A stretch of 64,000 nt of DNA from Perognathus longimembris pacificus (taxonomy: Eukaryota; Chordata; Mammalia; Rodentia; Heteromyidae). The translations under genes and the position numbers were made by a program. The stretch covers positions 3,865,606-3,929,605 of the forward strand of contig NC_063181.1 in NCBI RefSeq assembly GCF_023159225.1. Reading direction: 5' to 3'. Numbering within the stretch: position 1 is the first letter of the stretch; each line of letters starts with the position of its first letter. This document shows, in pieces, positions 55,901 through 64,000 of this stretch. The notes beneath the pieces are model-generated. The model was not told the origin of the DNA, did no database searches, and worked only from the letters and a program-made list of their open reading frames with translations.

Positions 55901-57505
55901 TTGCCTGGGGGGTCCCCAAGGCTAGCTCAGAGTTCTCAGCACTTGCGCGGTCCCCTGGCTGCTGGCGTTCTCTGGTTGTCAGGGAAACTCAAGGGGTAGG
56001 TAACAAGCACGTCTGCCTCACAGAGCCCGGGGCTTAGAGAAGTTAAGTCAAGCGCATAGACACTGGGGCCCAGAGCCAGCGGTCGAGTTCCCGGAGGGCA
56101 GAGACAGCTCAGACGCTACCCCCTGCCTTCCTCCTCCCTCCACGCGTGCCACTCTGTCCAAAGAGCCCCTGCCTCACCCGGACCCCACAGCCCGTCTGAC
56201 TGAAGACGCTCAGTCGTCCGTCTCCATGAATTTTCTACCAGTGGAATCACACGGTCTTTGTCCTTTTGCAAATGGAGACCTCGGGGTCACCCACCCCAGT
56301 GTGCTCTTCTCCCCGGGGGCTCCTCGCCTTGGAGGGCATTGCTCTCCTGGGGCAAGCGCGCTGGTTGGAAAGTTCTTCTTAACCCGAGTTCAAATCCTTT
56401 TGCAGCCTTTCCTTGCTGGCCGGGCCCTGCGCACCCCTCCTGTCTCAGTTTGCCCTCCTGTCTGAGGAGTGGCCGCCGGGTCGGCGCCCAGACCTGGCAT
56501 CTCGGCCCTCTTCATGAGGCCGGTCCCGGGGGCTGGCACACCCAGGCTGCCTGCCCGAGACGCCCCCGGAGCCCAGGGGGCGCAGACGCCGGCAGGGCTG
56601 GGGGAGCGCCACTCCCCCTCCCGGGAGTTACTGGAAGAAAACGCTGGCTCTCTAAGGACTTAAATCATCCCTGACTCCGACCCGAGCCCTTTGGCCCACA
56701 AGAAAGCATCGCTCAGGCCGCACGGCGGGACCAGGCTGTGTCAGGACAGTCCAGCTCCCATCTGCCCACTCAGAATCCCATCAATCACCCCCATTAGCAG
56801 GGCAGGCCTTCAGGTGGACGCAGAACAGCTGGCCAGCCCCAGGGCTCTCGAGTCAAGAGACCACGGGGCGCCCCTCTCCTCCCCGCCACCCCGCCACCAG
56901 CACTCAGACTCCCCTTGGGACCAACCCCTGGTCCCCATGAGAGAGAGGGGCCAGGCAGGACGCCAGGACGGCCTCAGGAGGGGCACAGTGCCCCCCAAAT
57001 GTGAGCTGCGGTCTGCGTCCTGGTTACTGTGGCCATTCTGCCCTTCGTCATCCTGCTCATCCACGCAGTCCACGTGCAACGCTGTCTCATTCCCACCTCA
57101 CGGGTGGCAAAGTAAAGGCTCAATTCGGCTAGCAAAGAAGCGAGCTCCCAAGTCCGCACCCAGTGTGGTACAGCCCAGGGGTGGCCAGAAGCTGCCCGGG
57201 GCGCACAGATCACCCCTCGACCAGCGATGGGGTCCGGAGGCGGGGGATGTCCTAGCATCAGCCCTCAGGACCTGTGAGCCGAAGACGGCCCCGCAGAGCC
57301 AGCCGGGGCTCGCCCTGTGTGCGGTGCCACCGTTGAGCTCATCTTCAGGGCCTTTGCTTTCTTGGCTCTGGAGTCCTCCAACTCGCCCCACTGCCTCAAC
57401 AATCCTGTCTTCTTCGACGTCCTTCCTCAGTCTCCCTGTGCTGAGCTCACTTGGCAGTCCACAATGGCCGTGAGTCCCACTGTCAATGCCCTGATTTCTT
57501 GTTTC
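52963..57505. other. GC-rich unique sequence
   Basis: About 4.5 kb without a recognised exon. CpG-rich at 55.08-55.63 kb. A CTCF-like GCCCAGGGGGCGCAG lies at 56571-56585. MIR-like trace near 56030-56050. Open frames (for example 56691-57473 plus) have no domain. Confidence 0.4.
55080..55630. promoter_or_regulatory. Small CpG-rich block
   Basis: CpG density rises over about 550 bases between CpG-poorer flanks, followed at 55650 by an AT-richer motif region (CATTAGCGAGG, GCATCATGCATCGTTCATTA). Could be a small island; no transcript evidence. Confidence 0.35.
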
Positions 57506-57737
57506 CTTTTTGTTGGTTGTGGGTCTTGAACGCAGGGCCTGGGCGCTGTCCCTGAGCTCTTTCACTCGAGGCTAGCGCTCTTCCACTTGAGCCACAGCAC
57601 CACCTCCGGTGTTCTGGTGTTTGGAGATAATCGTCTCACAGACTTTCTTGCCCAGATTGGCTTTGAACTCTGAATCTCAGATCTCAGCCTCCTGAGAAGC
57701 TGGGGTTGCAGGCGTGAGCCACCAGCGCCCAGCTTGG
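57506..57737 (-). mobile_element. B1-Geo type dimeric SINE
   Basis: TTGTTGGTTGTGGGTCTTGA, GGCTAGCGCTCTTCCACTTG, CTCACAGACTTTCTTGCCCA, CTCAGATCTCAGCCTCCTGA, CACCAGCGCCCAGCTT. Reverse and full length. Confidence 0.92.
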
Positions 57738-58247
57738 GAAAGTTTCTTGAATGTTGCTCCTGCTGCTTTGGCTCCTTCTCATCTGGACCCGAAGCCCGTG
57801 GATGGAGCCCCGTGTTCCCAGCAGAGAGGGCTGTCCTGGCCAAGGACGGCTGGGAGGCTCCGTCCTCATCCGGGTCTTGTGACTCCTGCAGGCAACCTGG
57901 GGTTGACCCGGTTCCCGGCCCTGTGGGTGAGGAGCAGCCTTGAACCCCTGCCCCCATATCTCCAAGGCCACCCAGGAGAGTTCAGAGTAGAGTCTCCAGG
58001 GGGTTGGGTATGGACCCACCCTGCGGTCATCACAGAGGTCTTCAGAGAAGATGAATGGCACCGGGCTCTGGCTGCCCCGGGCACTGCTTACCCTGGGGCA
58101 TTTAGGCCAGGAAGAAGGCAGCTCTCCACCTTTCAGGGTGACAGGGGCTCCGAGGGTGCCAAGAGCTCAGGATACGGGGGGGGGGGGGGCGCAGAATTGG
58201 CCAGCACCCGGGTGATCACAGGAGGGTGTTCTAGAATTCAATGGGCT

Positions 58248-58249
<2 letters not shown>
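57738..58249. other. Unique sequence
   Basis: GC-rich, nothing recognised; G-run near 58178-58189. Confidence 0.35.

Positions 58250-58286
<37 letters not shown>
58250..58286 (+). repeat. (CA)n microsatellite
   Basis: About 18 CA units. Confidence 0.97.
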
Positions 58287-58289
<3 letters not shown>

Positions 58290-58524
58290 TGTCGATGTAG
58301 ACTAAAGGTACATGCATACTGGTACGTGCAAAGGAAAAGTGAACTGAACGTTTAACACGCACACCCCCTTCCTGGGGGCAGGGAGGAGCAACTTCACTTG
58401 TAACCCATGTGTACTGTTGATAAGTCCAATCACACACTTGGAACCACCACCTTTGCTGCCAGAAATCCAGCGCTGGCCGTACTCCTGCTTCTCTACACCT
58501 CTCTCTTTCCTTCTTCCTTCATCG

Positions 58525-58875
58525 CTGGGGTCTGAAATCAGGGCCTTGCACTCCTTAGCCTGGTGTGGCCTTGCTGAGCCAGGCCTGCTGCCCTGGCTTT
58601 TTCTTGGGGAGGTGGATGGGTGCCGGAGGAAGTCTGTCTGTGTTAGCTTCCCTTGGATGAGCTGGGGTCTCCTGGATTTTCCTCCCTGGGCTGCCCTCAA
58701 TCCTCTTGTTTCAGCCTCCTACGAAGCTTGGGTTGATGGTGCCTGCCACTGTGCCCAGAAATGGATTGAGGGGCAGTTTCTCAAGCTTCTCTTGTGGAGC
58801 TGGCCCAGAACCGTGATCTCAGCCTCACGAGTAGTTAGGATTACAGGTGTGAGCTGCCTGTGCCCAGCCTGGAAG
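58525..58875 (-). mobile_element. Diverged ID/B1-related SINE pieces
   Basis: 58525-58590 is ID-like (TGAAATCAGGGCCTTGCACT). 58690-58760 and 58810-58872 carry B1-like ends (GTTTCAGCCTCCTACGAAGC and GTAGTTAGGATTACAGGTGT). Probably two overlapping old insertions. Confidence 0.55.
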
Positions 58876-59061
58876 GTACTTCTTAGTCAATGCTGTATCT
58901 AGGATTTAAAAGTCAGTGCAGAATTGTCACCGCCAAGAGGAACTGAAGCTGACACAAGGACAGAATGTGCTATTGGATCCTGGGGCCAGAAAAGCACAAA
59001 ATTCAAGGAGAACTGAATAAAATGTGATCGTGAGTTAAAACTAGATAGCAAAAATAGCGTT

Positions 59062-59250
59062 GAAGCTGGGCACCGGTGGCTCATACCTGTGAATTACTCT
59101 GGAGGGTGAGATCTGCGGATCATGGTTCCAATCCAGCCTGAGTAGGAGTCTGTGAGACTCTTATCTCCAATAAGCTACCCCTAACCGGAAGTGGAGGTGT
59201 AGCTCCAGTAGTAGAACACCAGCCTTACGCAAAAAGATGGTCACGGACTG

Positions 59251-59251
<1 letters not shown>
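59062..59251 (+). mobile_element. B1-Geo type SINE
   Basis: GCTGGGCACCGGTGGCTCAT, GACTCTTATCTCCAATAAGC, GAAGTGGAGGTGTAGCTCC, AGTAGAACACCAGCCTTACG, then a truncated Geo end that runs into a CA repeat, the same arrangement as the 6.5-kb copy. Confidence 0.88.

Positions 59252-59284
<33 letters not shown>
59252..59284 (+). repeat. (CA)n microsatellite
   Basis: CA tract grown from the SINE tail. Confidence 0.96.
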
Positions 59285-59287
<3 letters not shown>

Positions 59288-61720
59288 CATTGATAAATGA
59301 TTGTGACAAATGTTTCAGGCAGAGCTACTTAGGAAGCCTCTGTGTCCATCTTTGCAAGTTCTCAGTAAGTCAAAATCTACTCTAAAATGCAAAGTAAACT
59401 TTAAAGAACAAACCAGGCCGCTCGGCCCCGTTCCTGTGCTGATTTTCCAGGGTTTCTGTGTTGAAGAGCAGTAGGCCAGAGGGCTGGGGTGATAGACTAT
59501 TATTTTCTCATAGCTCCACAGCCCCCTCTCCCTAGTTTGCAAATGGCCACTTTCTTCCTATGTCCTCTTGTGGGCTTCCCTTGGGGACCCCAGGCGTGTT
59601 GGATGAGGGGTCCACCCTAGTGGCCTCGCTGTACGTCACCCCTTTACACACCTGGTGTCAAGCCCAGTCGCATTCTGAGTCTATGGGGCTCAGGCCTGCC
59701 CTATGTGACTTTTGAGGGGCCAGGGGTCCCGGAGCCTGCCTGAGCAGGTCCCATGGGCCGTGGCCAAGGATGGAGCAAGGGCAGGTGTTGGTGGGATGGT
59801 CCGAGGTTTGCTCTGTTCCTTTGCTACCAGCAATCATGGCTTTGGTCAAAGCAGGGGTGCCGCGGTCTCCGCCTGTGCCTGTGTCTTCTGGCCTTGAACC
59901 CCGGCTCCGGCTGAGCGCGCAGCCCCGTTTCTCGCTCGCTGTAACGGTGGCCGGCGCAGCCCACACAGCGCGCCGCAGTCAAGGCCTGGGCCGCAGGGCA
60001 GGGGAGGCCTGGGGGGGTTCAGACTAAACTTCACAGAGCAGCTTTCCTCAAGGGCACCGCGTCCTCTGGGAAGCAGCTGCAGCTGGGCGGGGGGGGGGGG
60101 GGGGGGGGTGCGCCCGAGAGCCGCCCTTTGTTGTGCTTTGAAGGGGCCGGGGATGAGAAACAGCTCCCTCTGGGAACACGGTCCTGTTGCCAGCGGAGCC
60201 CAGATGGCGGCCGCCCTGAGTGGGCACAAGGACGCGGGCAGCGACCTGGACAGGGCGGCGTCGGGCTTGAGGTGCGCCCTGGCCGGCGGGGTCTCCAGCA
60301 TGGGGCACACGGGTGTGTATGGGGCTGAGCCGGGTCCCGGACACCAGCGCATCTGCAAGGCAGAGGGGGAGACAGGTCCCCTCTGAGGTTCCGTGCGATG
60401 GAGGACTGCCCGAAGGCTGGGCTGTGGCATGAGTCTGTGCCCGGCACCTCGGGAGCTCAGCAGACACCCCGGGGGGGCACCAACAAGAGAGGTTGGTGCT
60501 TGTCATTTTGCAGGGGAAACTGAGGCCCAGAAGAGCCAGGCAGCCCAAGGTCGCAAGGCCGGGGTCCAGGACCTCTTTGGACATCAGGCCTGGGCGCATT
60601 TTCCTCCACACGCTCGCCACGTTCGTGGGTCAGGAGTGGGGGGCCGCTCCAGACTCCTCCCCACCTCCTGCCTACTCTTCCCTTCCTGGGAGGGGGGACG
60701 GGGAGCCCCCGCCCCTGCTAGGGGCCCCTCCCACCCGGGGTGAGCCGCAGCCCCGCAGTTCCTCTGCCACAAGGGCCTGGGACCCTAATGGGCTTCCTGG
60801 GTATGGGGTTGAGAGGCGTCGGCACCTGCTGGCCCCGCCCTCCGGTGTCCCTCAAGATTTCCAGACACGGAGGAAGCAGGCAGGGGAACCCACGGCCCGG
60901 GGAGCACAGGCAGCTTCGTGTTCAGAACATCTGTGTCTGTCGGCTCCATCTTGAGCATTTCCTGGGAGCGAAGGCACGGCCGGCTCCCCCTGCGGCTGGC
61001 GACGGGCCATTGCCTCAGTGGAGCAAGTGCCACGTCCCAAGGAAGAAGGGGGGTGAGCTCAGGGGCAGCAAGGAGGACGGAGAGCGCAGAAGCCAGAGAG
61101 GCACCACGGGGACCAGGGCTTGAAGGCTGAGCAGGAGGGAGCGACGGGCACAAAGGATTTTGCTGTGCCCCCCCGTCCCCCCCAAAACACAGCCTTCCTG
61201 TGACGCTCCAGATCCCAGGGCCCGGTCCCAAAGCAAGGCTGGAGGCCCGGGCCCCGCACGGTGCCGCCCAGCCGCCTCGCCCCTGCTTCTGGAGGAAGGT
61301 CCAGGCTCGGAGCTGAGGGAGGGAGGGGCTGGGGTGCCGGGCGGCTCCCTGGAGGGGAGGCCAGGAGGGGAGATAAGACCCCCGTCATGTGTCTTTTGGA
61401 TTGGCCCCATGCGGGGAGGAGCGCTGCGTGCTCCTGGTCCCGCTGGCTGGGGTCCAGGCCCCCGACGTGGGCCACGGCCTGCAGCGGGGGGGGGGGGGGG
61501 CGGGGGGGCTGTCCCCTGGAAGGGCACCTCGGGGTGGCTCAGGCCGTCGAGGGGGGACGCACTGCCCAGTCGGAGGCCCCCCGCGGCCCCCACATCCATC
61601 TCAGAAACTTTAAAAGCAGCTCAGTGACGGCGCGAGACACCGTGGGAAGAACCCGCGGCATCGCGCAGCACCTCCGGACTCACGCCCTGCTGGGGATGGA
61701 GCTGCCACCGCGGGGCCCGG
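59285..61720. other. GC-rich, CpG-rich sequence
   Basis: CpG-rich from about 59.85 kb. G20 at 60089-60108. MIR-like segment at about 60505-60575 (GGGGAAACTGAGGCCCAGAA). Overlapping open frames on both strands (60048-60620 minus, 61015-61599 minus, 61160-61627 plus) are unrecognised. Confidence 0.4.
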
Positions 61721-62523
61721 CACGGGGAGCACAGGGAGAATAGGGGAGCACGGAGAGCACGGGGAGCACGGGGAGCACGGGGAGAATAGGGGAGCACAGG
61801 GAGAATAGGGGAGCACGGGGAGCACGGGGGAGCACGGGGAGCACAGAGAGCACGGGGAGCACGGGGGAGCACAGGGGACACGGGGAGCACGGGGAGCACG
61901 GGGAGCACGGGGACACAGGGAGCACGGGGAGCACGGGGGACACAGGGAGAATAGGGGAGCATGGGGAGCACAGGGGAGCACAGAGAGCACAGGGGAGCAC
62001 GGGGAGCACAGAGAGCACAGGGGAGCACAGGGGAGCACAGGGAGCACAGAGAGCACAGGGGAGCACAGAGAGCACAGGGGAGCACAGGGGAGCACAGAGA
62101 GCACAGGGGAGCACAGAGAGGACAGGGGAGCACGGGGAGCACAGGGGAGCACAGAGAGGACAGGGGAGCACAGGGGAGCACAGAGAGCACAGGGAGCACA
62201 GGGGAGAACAGAGGAGCACGGGGAGCACAGAGAGCACAGGGGAGCACAGAGAGGACAGGGGAGCACAGGGGAGCACGGGGAGCACAGAGAGCACAGGGGA
62301 GCACAGAGAGCACAGGGGAGCACAGAGAGGACAGGGGAGCACAGGGGAGCACAGAGAGCACAGGGGAGCACAGAGAGGACAGGGGAGCACGGGGAGCACA
62401 GGGGAGCACAGAGAGCACAGGGGAGCACAGAGAGGACAGGGGAGCACAGAGAGCACAGGGGAGCACGGGGAGCACAGGGGAGCACGGGGAGCACAGAGAG
62501 GACAGGGGAGCACAGAGAGCACA
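61721..62523 (+). repeat. ~800-bp G-rich minisatellite
   Basis: Arrays of GGGGAGCAC, GGGGAGCACA and GAGAGCACA-type units of 9-11 bases, grouped into higher-order blocks, with GGGGAGAATA variants at the left end (61735-61815, 61940-61960). The plus strand has almost no T. The minus strand is open in all frames for about 280-306 codons (CSP/LCAPL repeats), which reflects the repeat, not a gene. Confidence 0.97.
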
Positions 62524-62948
62524 TAGAACATCAGGGGTCATGGCCCCATGCCTGCTTAGAACACTCCTCCCACCCCCGGGCGCATTCTGGAGTGGGGGGC
62601 AGGGGAGGAGGGAGCAGCCTTTGGGGCAGCAGGAGCTCAGGACATGGAGCTCGATGGCGGAGGAGGACGTGAGCAGGTGGCGGCCAGGGACGAAGAGCTC
62701 CGGTGCCTCGGTGCCCCGGGCGCAGGCCGCCTTCTGACGCTTCCCAGAGGGCGCGAGTTAAAATGACTCTCACCGCCCCCCCCCCCAGGTTGCGCTGCTC
62801 AGCCTTCCCTCTGCCCCCCGTGGAGTGGGGGCTGGGAAGAACCAGCGTCTCTGTGTCTCCGTCCGTGTCTCTGCCTCCCCGGGCCTGGGTCTCACGGGAG
62901 TCCCACGGCTGGGGGAGGGGAGGAGCGTGGAGTCCGCGGGGGCAGGCG
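62524..62948. other. GC-rich unique sequence between minisatellites
   Basis: No exon recognised. C11 run near 62777-62788. Confidence 0.35.
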
Positions 62949-63290
62949 TCCATCCCAGGGAGGAATGGCGTCGGTGGGCATGGACTGCGCGTCCGTCCCA
63001 GGGAGGAATGGCTGCGGTGGGCATGGACTGCGCGTCCGTCCCAGGGAGGAATGGCTGCCGTGGGCATGGACTGCGCGTCCGTCCCAGGGAGGAATGGCTG
63101 CGGGGGGCATGGACTGCGCGTCCGTCCCGGCAGGAATGGCTGCGGGGGGCATGGACTGCGCGTCCGTCCCGGCAGGAATGGCTGCGGGGGGCATGGACTG
63201 CGCGTCCGTCCCAGGGAGGAATGGCTGCGGTGGACATGGGCTGCGCGTCCGTCCCGGCAGGAATGGCTGTGGGGGGCATGGACTGCGCGC
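62949..63290 (+). repeat. 42/43-bp minisatellite, about 8 units
   Basis: Units begin CGTCCGTCCC and contain GGAATGGCTGCGG and GGGCATGGACTGCG. Two unit types: 43 bp with AGGGAGG and 42 bp with GGCAGG after the CCC. Because 43 is not a multiple of three, all three frames are visited, which explains long open frames on both strands (62703-63443 plus, 62531-63610 minus). Confidence 0.95.
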
Positions 63291-64000
63291 GTCCAGCTCT
63301 GCCCCGCGGGCCGGGGGGCGGAAGGCCCCCTGTGTGTGAAGCTGTGTGTGAACAAGTGTCTTTTCCCCTCCACACAGCAAACTGTCAACGACTCAGGGCA
63401 GGGAGGAGCCATTACTGGAAGGACCCCACCTTGTGGATGGTGACCCCACGTGGCTGCCATCCCCACTCGGGGTGTGCGCTCAAGGGAACCCCACCTCCAA
63501 ACCTTGCTCCTCTGCCCTCGGTCCCACGGACAGAGGCGGGGTAGCGCGACAGTCCTCAGTTTCCCCTTTGTCCTTGCTTTCTCCCTGGGGAGATGGAGGA
63601 AGGGAGGCAAGGTATTGCCGTGTCCTGGTGGTGTGGAAGCCTGGCCTCAGTCCCCCCCACCCCCGTCCTACCAGCCCGCACCTCCAAAAGCCCCTGACAG
63701 TAACTCTACGTGACTCGCTGTCAGTCACCGGGGACTGTTGTGTCAGAGGGACAGGCACACAGACACCAACAACACCGGGCCATAGTGACAGGAAACCCGG
63801 CTCAGCCTTGCCTGACCCGTCCCGCCTCTGCGGAGCCCCCGGCTCAGCCCTAACGGCCCAGCGAGGGTGGCTGTCCCCTCTTGTCTTCTGCAGGCAGAGC
63901 GGGCTTGGGAGAGCCATTCCGGGTGCTCAGCAATCGTCCGCCTTGTGCGCACCGAGCAGGAGATCAAAGCCCCGGGGAGGTCCACGCAGGCCGGGCTGGC
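63291..64000. other. GC-rich unique sequence
   Basis: Right edge of the window. No repeat or exon recognised. Confidence 0.35.

Noticed and set aside
56691..57473. 260-codon plus-strand open frame starting MAHKKASLRPHGG
   Set aside because: No recognisable family, overlaps minus-strand frames, and sits in generic GC-rich DNA.
61610..62541. Three minus-strand open frames of about 280-306 codons with CSP/LCAPL repeats
   Set aside because: All three frames are open at once because the G-rich minisatellite lacks stop triplets in reverse. This is a property of the repeat, not a cysteine-rich protein.
62531..63610. 359-codon minus-strand frame and 246/239-codon plus-strand frames
   Set aside because: Driven by the 43-bp tandem repeat, in which each unit shifts frame; both strands are open together.

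Overview
This window is mammalian nuclear DNA, most likely from a rodent of the superfamily Geomyoidea (kangaroo rats, pocket mice, pocket gophers). The diagnosis rests on many copies of a SINE whose right half matches the Geo unit of the geomyoid IDL-Geo family, either behind an ID-like (tRNA-Ala-derived) left half or behind a B1-like left half. The full IDL-Geo copies at about 25.5, 31.4 and 39.1 kb have matching target-site duplications. Species and chromosome cannot be fixed from the sequence alone.

I find no exon of a host protein-coding gene that I can support. The many long open frames lie in GC-rich DNA or in tandem repeats. They overlap on both strands, are not recognisable proteins, and are treated as chance. 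The only convincing protein-coding remnant is the C-terminal end of a LINE-1 ORF2 on the minus strand near 44.5-44.8 kb. The window therefore looks like intergenic or intronic DNA with CpG-island promoters or regulatory elements, possibly near a developmental regulator or a non-coding RNA; the gene identity is not visible.

Layout. 0-1.35 kb: a dense CpG island cut by the window edge. 1.4-11.4 kb: moderate to AT-rich DNA with Geo SINEs, MIR fragments and microsatellites. 11.46-13.6 kb: a second CpG island with an internal minisatellite, followed by an AT-rich element with palindromic GATA and homeodomain-type sites. 13.9-28.7 kb: repeat-rich DNA with nested LINE-1 fragments at 17.1-19.6 and 24.6-26.1 kb, a MaLR-like LTR near 22 kb, Geo SINEs and long microsatellites. 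28.7-64 kb: GC-rich, CpG-rich DNA with fewer LINEs, several tandem repeats (29-bp units at 47.4 kb, 45-bp at 47.7 kb, an 800-bp G-rich array at 61.7-62.5 kb, 43-bp units at 62.9-63.3 kb) and long G or C homopolymers. This right half resembles subtelomeric or high-recombination mammalian DNA, but that is inference.

No bacterial-type system, CRISPR array, tRNA gene or rRNA gene is present. The most useful points for follow-up are the B1-Geo SINE architecture with a tRNA-like Geo half, the two G-rich minisatellites at the right end, the CpG islands, and a handful of unique blocks with clustered transcription-factor-like motifs that could be conserved enhancers.
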